Below, piece after piece: positions 22,051-33,800 of a stretch of 64,000 nucleotides of DNA. The notes below the pieces were generated by a model. That model did no database searches and was not told the DNA's origin. It was given only the letters and a program-made list of their open reading frames with translations. How positions within the stretch are numbered: position 1 is the stretch's first letter; every line of letters starts with the position of its first letter. Origin of the DNA: Sophora flavescens (Eukaryota > Streptophyta > Magnoliopsida > Fabales > Fabaceae); the NCBI GenBank assembly GCA_030762895.1, contig CM061063.1, positions 75,265,836 to 75,329,835 on the forward strand. Reading direction: 5' to 3'. Position numbers and translations under genes: made by a program.

Positions 22051-22236
22051 ATGAAGCCTGCTAAAGATAACGTGCAATTATATTTAGCTAAGGATTCTGA
22101 GGAATTGAAATCAAGGCTGAGTCTAATGGGTTCAAAGATATCAGAGGTCAGAGTTCCTGAATCTATATTAAACTTTATTGTCACAGCAGTAATTTTTATT
22201 TTCACTTTTCTAGCCCATATGCCAGTTATGCTTTAA
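22051..22236 (+). other. Unrecognised 61-aa open frame with one predicted membrane segment
   Basis: The frame encodes a polar, charged N-terminal half (KDSEELKSRLSLMGSKISE) followed by a hydrophobic stretch (about residues 40-60, ILNFIVTAVIFIFTFLAHMP) and a stop. It lies just outside the Z arrays in ordinary-looking sequence. The composition resembles the C-terminal exon of a tail-anchored protein, but no family was recognised, and no upstream exon with matching phase was identified. It may be a host gene fragment displaced by element Z. Confidence 0.25.
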
Positions 22237-22600
22237 TATAATTCTCTCACAATGTCTGTATGCACTTCATTTATATTACTATTTTTAAGGGGACTTGATG
22301 GAGCAAGTGCATTACGTTTATTTTCAAGCCGTCTACTTTTTGAATCCAACAAGTGCAAGTGCTTGGGTTGCAATTTTGACACAGTCTTTCTTTATCAGTA
22401 CTGATAATGTTGCTATGCATGTCACTGGATGAATTTTTAGTTTTTATTTATCAAGAAGATGGGGATGATTTTGGTTACCTTTTATGCTTTGGTCATTTGT
22501 ATTAGCTTGCAGAATTTACTGTAATTAATTTTATGTATTGTGTGATTTCTTGCAGATCAATAGTTAGAGGTTAGCATATGAACTCTACCTTGATTTCATC

Positions 22601-25600
22601 ATGGAAAATAGAGAGTTAGTGGAGACAAAAGAAGGTATTTCTCAGTCTGATGGGAACACTGGTGTGTATTTAAAGGGAATAAATTCATGTTTTCTTTGAT
22701 ACCATTGCTCATTTAAAAAGCAATATGAATATATAAAATTTTAAAATATATGTTGCATTCCATTTTAATTGGACTTATCTGTCCTCAATATACTATTGTC
22801 TCATGTTCTTCAATTATCAGTAATATATTTCAGTTTCGGTAATGAAAAGATCAAATAGGCATTTATTTTTTACATTATATAAAATCTAATAGGGACATGT
22901 CAGTGTAATTTAGAGAATTAGGACATCAAATTTTCTTCTCCTTTTCTTTTATTCTTTTTTTTTCCTGTTCAATCCTTTACAAATTGAGTATTCGTGGCCG
23001 TTGAAAGTATCACTTTTTACTAGATTTACCAAAGCTGCTAGACCTACAAATTCTAGAACTAAAATGTACATCATTATTGCAAAGCATTATCATAAGACTA
23101 TACTGGACATCAGGTTTAATTATAGTCTCAGCAGAACATTCTCGCATAACATATAATTGTTATCTATGCTAATAGATAAAGAGCATGGAATATATAATTG
23201 TTCCTGACATTAGACTATGAAGTTACTCCTATTGAGCTTTTTTTCCCTCTTGTTTCTTTGCTATCATATTCAATACCGTTACTGCGATTGTTATTAGGCC
23301 TTATAAGTTATATTTTTCTGCAAATACCTTTAAAATATTAAGCGGGACAATAGAATTATATTTCATCCTTCTTTACTTATCTAGCATTATGATATAATCT
23401 GGTTTACTTTATTTTCGATTTTACTTTGGAACTTAATGCCAGACATGATGCTAAAATCATAGTCTGTTTTTTAATTAAACAATGGGACTATTCTAATATA
23501 TCTCCATGATGCAGTGATACTGCATAGAATTAAGAGAAGGCTTCTTTCGAATAGTGAAAAGATGAATGTTGTGGAAGGCTGCAGTTTATTGTCCATTGAT
23601 CTTCTAAGTTTTCTATCTGTGTATCTATTACCTGTAAAGAAATGTAATTAAGTTAGTTAGTGTTAGTTAAGAGTTAGTTAAGTTAATAATATAGTAGTTT
23701 AGTTGTTTCCCTTTTCTGTGTTGTAAATAAATACCCTGTACTGATCTTTTCTTTTCATAACAATGAGAACAAGTTTCCATTCTACACCTCTCTGTTCTGT
23801 TATGGTATCAGATTTTCTTCCTTCTTGATCTTTCCCTTTTCTTTCTTGTTCTTCATCTCTTGCTTCTAGCTTCTCCAATGGCGAATTCCGCTTATTCTGA
23901 TTTTGCGACAAATCCCTCCAACCCTTACTACATGCACCCAAATGAAAATCCCTCTCTTGTTCTTGTTACTCCATTGTTAGATAGCAAGAATTATCAAACC
24001 TGGGCTCGTGCAATGATGGTTGCCCTAATTTCGAAAAACAAATTGAAATTTGTTGATGGAAGTCTCACCCCTCCTCCAGTTTCTGATGTTCTCTTCGAGC
24101 CATGGACTCGCTGCAACAACATGGTCATGTCTTGGCTCCAGAAATCGATTTCTGAAAGCATCTACAAGTCCATTCTTTGGTGCAATCGAGCATCTACAAT
24201 TTGGAAAACTCTCCAAAAACGTTTTTCTCAAGGCGATATTTTCAGAATTGATGAACTTTAAGAAAGTCTCTACCAATGCAAGCAAGGTAACCTTGATGTC
24301 TCCAATTATTTTACTGAATTGACCATTATCTGGGAGGAGATTGATAACTTTTGCCCAATTAGGGATTGCAATTGTGCAATTCCCTGTTCTTGTGGTGCTG
24401 TGAGTGATATGAAGAAATATAAAGAACAAGATAAGGTGATTCAATTCCTTCGAGGCTTGAATGAACAATATGCTCATGTCAAAACCAACATTATGATCAT
24501 GAATCCTTTACCTGATTTGGATACAGTTTTCTCTTTGGTTATCCAACAAGAAAGACAACTCAACACTCCTAGCAATCTTGATGTCACATCAGAGAACAGC
24601 AATCTTTGTTAATGCAAGTGCAGCATTCCACTCCTAGACCTCAATATGGTAATAATCAAAATTTCAATAGAAGTTCCTTTAATAACAGAGGCAGAGGCAA
24701 TGGCAGAAGCAATTATGGAGGAGGTCGTGGTCAATCTCAAGGATCTAATCGAATGTGTACTCATTGTGGTAGAACTAATCACACAATTGATACATGTTTC
24801 ATTCTCCATGGCTATCCACCTGGTTATCAGCCTCGAGGTGCCAAAGGTGCTGTGAATCTTGCCCCAAATTCAGAAGTTGAGCAGAATTTCTTTCAAGATA
24901 ACAACCCTGTAAATGATCCACCCGCTGCTCCATCCATAAACATAATTCAAGAACAATACCAGCAGATTTTGCAACTTTTACAACAATCAAAGTTACAAGC
25001 TACTCCTTCTGTCAATTCTGTGATTTCCAATCCCACAGCACTGAATACTACCTCCTCTCCTCTTATTGGTAAGAAATCTGCCCTTTGGATCATAGATACA
25101 GGTGCAACAGATCACATTACTCATTCTTTAGTTCATTTTACCTCTTTCCATTCAATTGAGCCCTTTCACATGACTCTTCCTAATGGACAGCAAACAAGTG
25201 CCACCATTGCTGGCACTGTCCATTTGTCTAATTCTCTTACTCTTCATAATGTCTACTACATTCCAGAATTTGCTGTGAATCTGATTTCAGTAACCAAACT
25301 TCTTCATTCATTAAATTGTCACATTGTCTTCTATCCTGACCATTGTTCTCTTTTACAGAATTCAAACCAGAGGATGATTGGTACAGCTAAGAATAATGGA
25401 GGACTGTATGTGTTAGAAGCTTCACCATCGGGTCTCTCCAACATTTCTGGTTCTGTTTGTAATTCCATCTCACACAAGACTGATTCTGCCTCCATTTGGC
25501 ATAATAGATTAGGACATGTCTCTGACAATATACACAAATGTATCTCTTTACAATATCCATTCATTTCATACAAAAATAACAATTTTCCTTGTGATATTTG

Positions 25601-27808
25601 CCACTTTGCCAAACAAAGACAGCTTCCTTATCCTGATAGTCATTCAAAATCCACTAAAATTTTTGACTTGTTGCATGTCTTGATATATGGGGTCCATATG
25701 CCACACCATCCGTTTGAGACCACAAATACTTCCTTACTCTTGTTGATGATTACAGAGATTCACTTGGATAGTTTTGATGAAATTAAAAAGTGAAACTAGG
25801 CAACACCTCATCAATTTTGTTTCTTTCATTGAAACATAGTTTAGTGTCAAACTTAAGACTCTTAGAAGTGATAATGGCAATGAGTTCCTCATGACTGATT
25901 TCTATCATGCCAAAGGAATCATCCATCAAAGATCTTGTGTTGAATCCCCTCAACAAAATGGTATTGTTGAGAGGAAACACCAACACATTCTAAATGTTGC
26001 CCGTGCACTTTCTTTTCAAGCTCACCTTCCCACCAATTTTTGGCATTTTTCAATCCAACATGCTGTCCACTTGATAAATAGAATTCCCACCCCTCTATTG
26101 AAATCTAAGTCCCCTTATGAATTTCTTCATAACCAAGCTCCAACCTTACTCCACTTGAAAGCCTTTGGCTGCCTTGTTAAATTTTAATGTATGGATTAGC
26201 ATTAATTGGTTATTAAATTATAATTAAATTATTAATATATCAGTTATAAAATTAATTCTTAATTACGTAACCAATTGGTGAAATTGTTGTTGGGTATTTA
26301 CTAAAGAGTGACCCTGTGATGGGATGGGTCATTCTGATGTTAACCCGTTGAGAGGTCCCTACTCTCTGCTGGTAGGTTATAAGAATAGCCTCCCCATTAG
26401 GCATTCCTACAGACAGAAACATAACACAAAAAAACCAACCAGAAAGAGAGGAGTAACCCTTTCACCTTCTCCAACACTCTGATCACTGTTCATCTTCTTC
26501 TCATCACCCTTTGATCTGCTGTGATGGATTCTGCGAATCTCCAAGGTATGAAATTCTTCTCTTTCCTTTTGATTAACATGAATCACATGCTATAATTTGT
26601 ATCTGTATGGTATTTAGAATTATATGTTTTCCTTCAATTGGTATCAGAGCCATGGATAGATACATGTTATAGCTGTTCTGAAAATTGTATGAACCCTAAT
26701 TTATGTTTTTCAATCAAGATACAAAATTTGTTAGGGATTTTCATATCATGTTATATCAATATCGTAAAAATTTTGCGTGCCCAGAATTTTTTTTTCCCTT
26801 CAACAACTTTCGTTTTCATGCCTTGTTCTTCAAAATTCGAAACTAAGATTCTGGCCAATGATTTCGAAAATTGTTTAAGGGCTTTCCTTCTCACATGTTA
26901 TTCGAGTAACATACTCGAAAATCGTTGGATTTCATTAAATAAAACGTGAGAAATCGATGTTTTTCGTTTCCCTTTTTCGTGAAACTGGTTCAATCGCCCC
27001 GCGAGTTTTGCTCGCCTCGCGATTCTGGGCATCAGCAACAGTTGGAATTCCAGATTCGCCTCGCGAGATTATTCTCGCCTCGCGAACCTGAAAGCCAGAA
27101 GAACAGTGAAATTGTCATCGTCTCTGGGTCGCCCCGCGATTACGTTTCTCACCTCGCGACCCTGAAAGCTGACTGTTCTAGGAAAATGAAAGGTCTCTGG
27201 GTCGCCTCGCTAACATGCTCCTCGCCTCGCGACCCCGAAGGCTGACTGTTCTGGGAAAATGAAAGGTTTCAGGGTCGCCTCGCGAACACTTTACTCGCCT
27301 CGCGAGTACCCGCGAGAAGACCAACCGTTGCTGACTTTTCACAAGATTCGCCTCGCGATACACCTCTCGCCTCGCGAATATTTTATGTGAATTAAGTTGT
27401 GTGTTCTATGCTGTATTTGTTATACAATATAATTTTTCTAATGTATAATTGTAGCATGACTATTGATATTTTGTATAGTTATGAACTCGCCTATCGTGGG
27501 TATAATTATACAAAATTTGTGTTGTTAAACTATTAATTATTCTAATGTGTTATATTTGTATTATATTAATAATAATTATACCCTATCGGTGTACTATTAT
27601 TAATGTAATTCGTTATTATACATCGTACTATTGTCTTAAGCTTATGTCAATTATGGTTTCAAGTACCCTATCGGTATTAGAAATTTTGGTGATGTAAGTT
27701 CAGTACATTGTATTATTCTTCTTATTGTATTTCTTATTTATTATGATTCGGGACCCTTAGGCGGAATTATAATGAATAAGAAATTTGTATTATGGGCAAG
27801 ATTGGCTG

Positions 27809-27863
<55 letters not shown>

Positions 27864-30800
27864 AATCATATTGCCTTCAACTCTTAATGATTCCTTATTC
27901 TCTGTTTATATCAGCCTCCTTCCCAAATTCTCACAAAACTCGAATGGGACAAACTATGAGGACCGGAAAGAGTCTCTAGATCTCTACTTAACTATTGCTG
28001 ACTTGGATCCGCCTTAAGGGAAGACAAGCCAGCAGCTCTCATCGATGAATCTCTTGCAGCGCAGAAGATTGCTTATGAGAAATGGGAACACTCTAATAGA
28101 GTGTGCCCGAAAGTGATGAAGTATACTATGGAGAAATCCATCAGCAGAGTATCACGAGACCAATAATGCTAAAGAATATCGAAAGTCTGTTGGGGAGAAA
28201 TTTATGACTTTTGAGAAGGCTCAGAAAAGTCAGTATCTGTCCTTGTTTGACAAGACCAAATATGATGGGGTCAGTGGTGTGCGTTAGCATATCATGAAGC
28301 TGATGCACTATTACAACAAACTGAGATATCTTAAAGTGGAAATTGGCGAAAGTACTTTAATCTATCGGGTTCTTGAATCTCTTCCTTCTCAATTCGATGT
28401 AATGAAGACCTCTTACAATACACGTATAGTTGAATGGACAAAGTGGATGAGATGATTGCCATTGTTACACAAGAAGAAGATTCCATTAGAAAGGGTAAAT
28501 CTCACAAAGTGCTCATTTTGTCTGCATCTCGATCCAAATCAAACTTCTAAGTCGGGTTCTAGATTTGTGAAGAAAGATCAAAAGGGAAAGAAGAAAATGC
28601 AAAGCAAAGCATCTCCGCAGCTAAGAAAAGTTTCTTCAAGGGTAACTGCAAATATTGTAAGAAGTATGGCCACAAGGTAGAGGATTGCTATTTCTTGAAA
28701 AAGAAACAAGAGAAGCAAGGTATATTCCTGGCTTTAACATGCTTTGAATCCAATGTCACTGATGTTCCTCCAAATACTTGGTGGTTAGATTCAGGTGCAA
28801 CCATTCATGTTGTGAATTCCTTGCAGGGGTTCACAAGGCTGAGGAAACCAAGTGATGCTGAGTCCAAGATTATTATGGGAGATGGAGCTGGAGTTTCTGT
28901 TATTGACATTGGAATTGTTTCTTTACTTTTGCCTTCTGGACATAATTTGTTTTTAAGAGATGCTGTGTATGCACCTTCTATGAGAAGGAACTTGATTTCT
29001 GTTTCTGCTTTGGATAAATGTGGTTACACTTTTAAGTTTGGTAGTGGGAAATTGATTGTTTATTCAGATTCTGTTTCCGTTGGTTCAGGAGTTTTACGTG
29101 ATGGCCTTTATATGTTAGATCTACATGACATGTCTGTCAATTCTGCTGTTGGAAACAAACGCAGTAGGATTAATGAACATTCTTCTATGTTATGGCATCG
29201 ACGTTTGGGGCATATTTCTAGGCCCCGTATTGAGAGGCTAGTCAAGGAAGGTATTCTCCATGATCTAGACTTCTCCGATTTTGATACATGTGTTGATTGC
29301 ATCAAGGGCAAATTTACTGCCAAGGTTAGGAATAAAGCAGCAAATAGGTGTGACGATGTGCTACAGTTGATTCACACCGACCTGTGTGGACCTATTACAC
29401 CCACTGCCATGGGTGGATATGGGTATTTCATTACCTTTATAGATGATTTCTCGAGATATGGATGGATAGATCTTCTTCAAGAAAAATCTAGTTCTCTAGA
29501 TGCTTTCAAATCCTTTAAGGCTGCTGTTGAGTTAAAAACTGGTAGGAAAATAAAGTGTGTAAGATCTGACAGAGGTGGAGAATTCTATGGTAGATATAAT
29601 GAGACGGGTAGAAACCCAGGACCTTTTGCCAGATTTCTTGAGGAATGCGGTATTGAAGCTCAATACACTATGCCTGGTACTCCTGAGCAAAATGGAGTTG
29701 CAGAGAGGCGTAACCGCACACTTATGGAGATGGTAAGATGTATGTTGAGCCATTCATCATTGCCAGACTTTCTTTGGGGAGATGCCTTAAAAACTGCTGT
29801 CTATATTCTAAATCAAGTACCCAGCAAGTCTGTACCAAAAACTCCATATGAGCTCATGAGTGGAAAGAAGCCGAGTTTGAAACATTTTCATGTATGGGGT
29901 TGTAAGGCAGAAGTTAGACCTTATAATCCTCAATCTAAGAAGCTTGATCTTAAGACTGTTAGTGGCTTCTTTATTGGCTATTGTGTGGGTTCCAGAGGTA
30001 GCAGATTCTATTGTCCATCTCATTCTATGCGAGTCGTCGAATCTGATCGAGCGGTTTTCTTTGAGGATGACTTGGATAGTGGGAGTGATATACCACGACC
30101 AGTTACTCTTAAAGAAGATCGCACCATTGTTCCTATACCAGCTGTTCCTTTTCCTACAGAAGTTTTGATTCCAGCTGATGATGTTGATCAGAATCTTCAA
30201 CATGAAGATGGTGTGGCAGCACCGCTTGTAGATGAACAAGAACATGATCTTATTGTTGATGAAATTCCACTGAGACGATCTCAAAGAGTGCGCAGACCTT
30301 CCATACCAGATGATTATGTTGTATATCTTCAGGAACATGAGTTTGACCTCAATGATGATGATGATCCTATTACCTTTGAGGAGGCAATTTCTAGCTCTCA
30401 TGCTTCTGATTGGCTGAATGCTATGCATGATGAGTTGTCTTCTATGTCTCATAATGGTGTTTGGAGTCTGGAGGAATTACCAATTGGTTGTAAAACTGTT
30501 GGATGCAAATGGGTTTTCAAAACCAAACGTACCCCAGATGGTAAAGTTGAAAGGTACAAAGCCAGACTAGTAGCTAAAGGCTATAACCAAAGAGAAGGCA
30601 TTGACTATAAGGAGACCTTCTCACCAGTCTCTACAAAAGATTCATTTCGAGTTGTCATGGCCTTGGTAGCTCATTTTGATCTAGAACTTCACCAGATGGA
30701 TGTGAAGACGGCTTTTCTGAATGGAGACCTTACTGAAGATGTTTACATGGTTCAGCCTGAAGGTTTTGCTGAAACAGGGAAAGAGCACTTGGTTTGCAAG

Positions 30801-33800
30801 CTGAATAAGTCTATTTATGGACTGAAACAGGCCTCCAGACAATGGTATTTGAAGTTTGATCAGGTTGTCACTTCTCTTGGCTTCAAAGAAAATGCCTCAG
30901 ATCAGTGCGTTTACTTGAAGACTTGTGAGGGTGAATTCATCATTCTCGTTCTATATGTTGATGATATACTTCTTGCTAAGAGTTGTGTTAAAATCCTCGA
31001 CCGAGACAAAACTCATGTTGAGTAGCCACTTTGATATGAAAGACCTTGGTGATTCTTCCGTTGTTTTAGGCATCCAGATTTATCGTGATAGGTCACGTGG
31101 TGTTCTTGGATTGTCTCAAAAAGGATATATTGAAAAGGTCCTCAAAAGGTTTAATATGCATTCTTGCTCCCCATGTGCTGCCTTTGTTCAAAAGGGTGAA
31201 GAAAAATTCTCTAAATCTCAATGTCCTCAAAATGATGTAGAAATAAATGAAATGAGAAAGGTCCCATATGCTTCCGCTGTTGGCGGCGTTTAATGTATGC
31301 TCAAGTTTGTACTCGTCCCGACATTGCTTTTTTGTAAATGCTTTAGGGAGATACTTGAGCAACCCAGGTTTGGGTCATTGGAAAGCCGTAAAAAAGGTCA
31401 TGAGATATTTGCAGGGAACCAAAGATTATATGTTGACCTATAAGAAGTCTGATCAACTTCAGGTCACTGGTTATTCTGATTCTGATTTCGCAGGTTGCCC
31501 TGACGACCGAAAATCTACTTCTGGCTTTATCTTTATGATGGCAGGAGGAGCTATTTCTTGGAAAAGCGTCAAACAGACGCTTACAGCTACTTCTACCATG
31601 GAAGCAGAGTATGCTGCTTGCTATGAGGCTGCTTGCTATGAGGCTACTTGTCAAGCCATGTGGCTGAAAAATTTGATTTCTGGCTTTCATATTGTGGAAA
31701 GCATATCTAGGCCACTTGTGATATATTGTGACAATACTGCTGCTGTGAACTTCTCTCATAACAATAGAAGCTCTTCTCGCACTAAGCATTTTGATGTGAA
31801 ATATTTGTTCGTTAGAGAGAAGATTCAGGAGTTTCAGACTCGTATTGAGCATATTGATACAGGAAACATGCTTGCTGATCCACTAACCAAAGGCTTAACT
31901 GTTGGAATATTCCGGAATCATGTAATTCATATTTCCTTAGGTAATTCTTTTGATGTATTTGATTATTGGGAGTCTGAAACCATTATTTGCCCATTATCGT
32001 TTTTTTTTATGAGATATGTAAATTGACGTCATTCTTGGATTCATATCTCTTATAGCATTTTAAGATGCTTGGACCATTTTTTTTTTAATTGCATATTTCT
32101 CTTTATTAATTATATGCAATTTTATATTCATCAATCTTTATGTGAAATATGAGTCTTTAGCATGTATGATTTACTTCCCTATCGGATACTATTTCTGCAT
32201 TGTTAAAGCTTGTATTTCTTATCTTCTTCAGTTAACGTGTGCTTTGATTGTAACTGGTATTTCTCTTTAATAATTGATTAATGCTATCCAAGTGGGAGAA
32301 TGTTAAATTTTAATGTATGGATTAGCATTAATTGGTTATTAAATTATAATTAAATTATTAATATATCAGTTATAAAATTAATTCTTAATTACGTAACCAA
32401 TTGGTGAAATTGTTGTTGGGTATTTACTAAAGAGTGACCCTGTGATGGGATGGGTCATTTCGATGTTAACCCGTTGAGAGGTCCCCCTACTCTGCTGGTA
32501 GGTTATAAGAATAGCCTCCCCATTAGGCATTCCTACAGACAGAAACATAACACAAAAAAACCAACCAGAAAGAGAGGAGTAACCCTTTCACCTTCTCCAA
32601 CACTCTGATCACTGTTCATCTTCTTCTCATCACCCTTTGATCTGCTGTGATGGATTCTGCGAATCTCCAAGGTATGAAATTCTTCTCTTTCCTTTTGATT
32701 AACATGAATCACATGCTATAATTTGTATCTGTATGGTATTTAGAATTACATGTTTTCCTTCATGCCTTGCCTATGCTTCTACCTTTCACAATCACAGAAC
32801 AAAATTTCAAACTAGAGCCCGCAAAACTGTGTTTCTAGGCTATAGAGAAGGCACTAAAGGATACTTGTTATATGACATTCAATCCCATGATTTTCTTGTT
32901 TCAAGAAATGTCATATTTTATGAAAATGTTTTTCCACTTACTAATACATCTTCTTCTACTTCTTCACCCATTACTCCATATGTTTCTCTTGACAACTCTG
33001 ACCTTGCACCAACCTATCACACTGATTCTGTTCCCATACATAACACATCCCCTTCACCACCTAACATTGTCACAATTCCTGCAGATGCATCCTCCCCACC
33101 TCATCCTACCACTATTTCTCAGACCCCTACACTAACCAATTCTGATTCAATCCCTGATACTCTTCCTCAACCACTTCCTGCACCTAACCGAAAATCACAC
33201 AGAACCAGAAACAAACCTTCCTATCTTGAGGACTATCACTGCAGTCTCTTCACTTCTTCTCTGCCCAATTCATCCTCAGGTAACTCCCTCTATTCTTTAT
33301 CTTCTGTTTTAAACTATGATCGTTGTGCACCATCCTATAAATCTTTCTGTCTAAATGTTTCTTCTAACATTGAACCCAAGTCATACTCTCAAGCTTGTAA
33401 ATTTGATTGCTGGAAAAATGCTATGCAAGCTGAACTGGATGCTCTTGCAGCCACCAATACTTGGTCTATTGTTGATTTACCTTTAGGCAAGACCCCCATT
33501 GGTTGCAAATGGGTCTATAAAGTGAAATATCACGCGGATGGCTCCATTGAGAGACACAAAGCTCGCCTAGTAGCTAAGGGTTACACTCAAATGGAAGGGG
33601 TTGATTACTTTGATACTTTTTCACCGGTTGCTAAGCTAACCACTGTGAGAACCTTACTTGCCTTAGCTGCTATCAAAGGATGGTTTCTTGAACAACTTGA
33701 TGTTAACAACGCCTTCCTGCATGGTGATCTTCATGAGGAAGTATACATGTCCCTACCCCCCGGTCTTACAGTTAAGAATTCTGCTAATGCAATCCCTCAA

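Larger units (their letters stand above)
26175..32762 (+). mobile_element. Ty1/copia LTR retrotransposon (copia B) nested in copia A
   Basis: Two 462-bp LTRs (TGTTAAATT...CCTTCA) with TSD TGCCT (26,170-26,174 and 32,763-32,767) bound the element. The primer site TGGTATCAGAGCC and a polypurine tract AAGTGGGAGAA (32,290-32,300) are in place. An unusually long leader (26,652-27,800) holds paired GC-rich motifs and an AT microsatellite. Gag is degenerate; pol is nearly whole but frameshifted twice. The LTRs differ by about three substitutions and two dinucleotide shifts. RT and RNase H wording resembles the Tork/TAR side of copia; the lineage call is tentative. Confidence 0.93.

Noticed and set aside
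27772..28017. Open frames of Tyr-Ile repeats
   Set aside because: Produced by the (AT)n microsatellite in the copia B leader.
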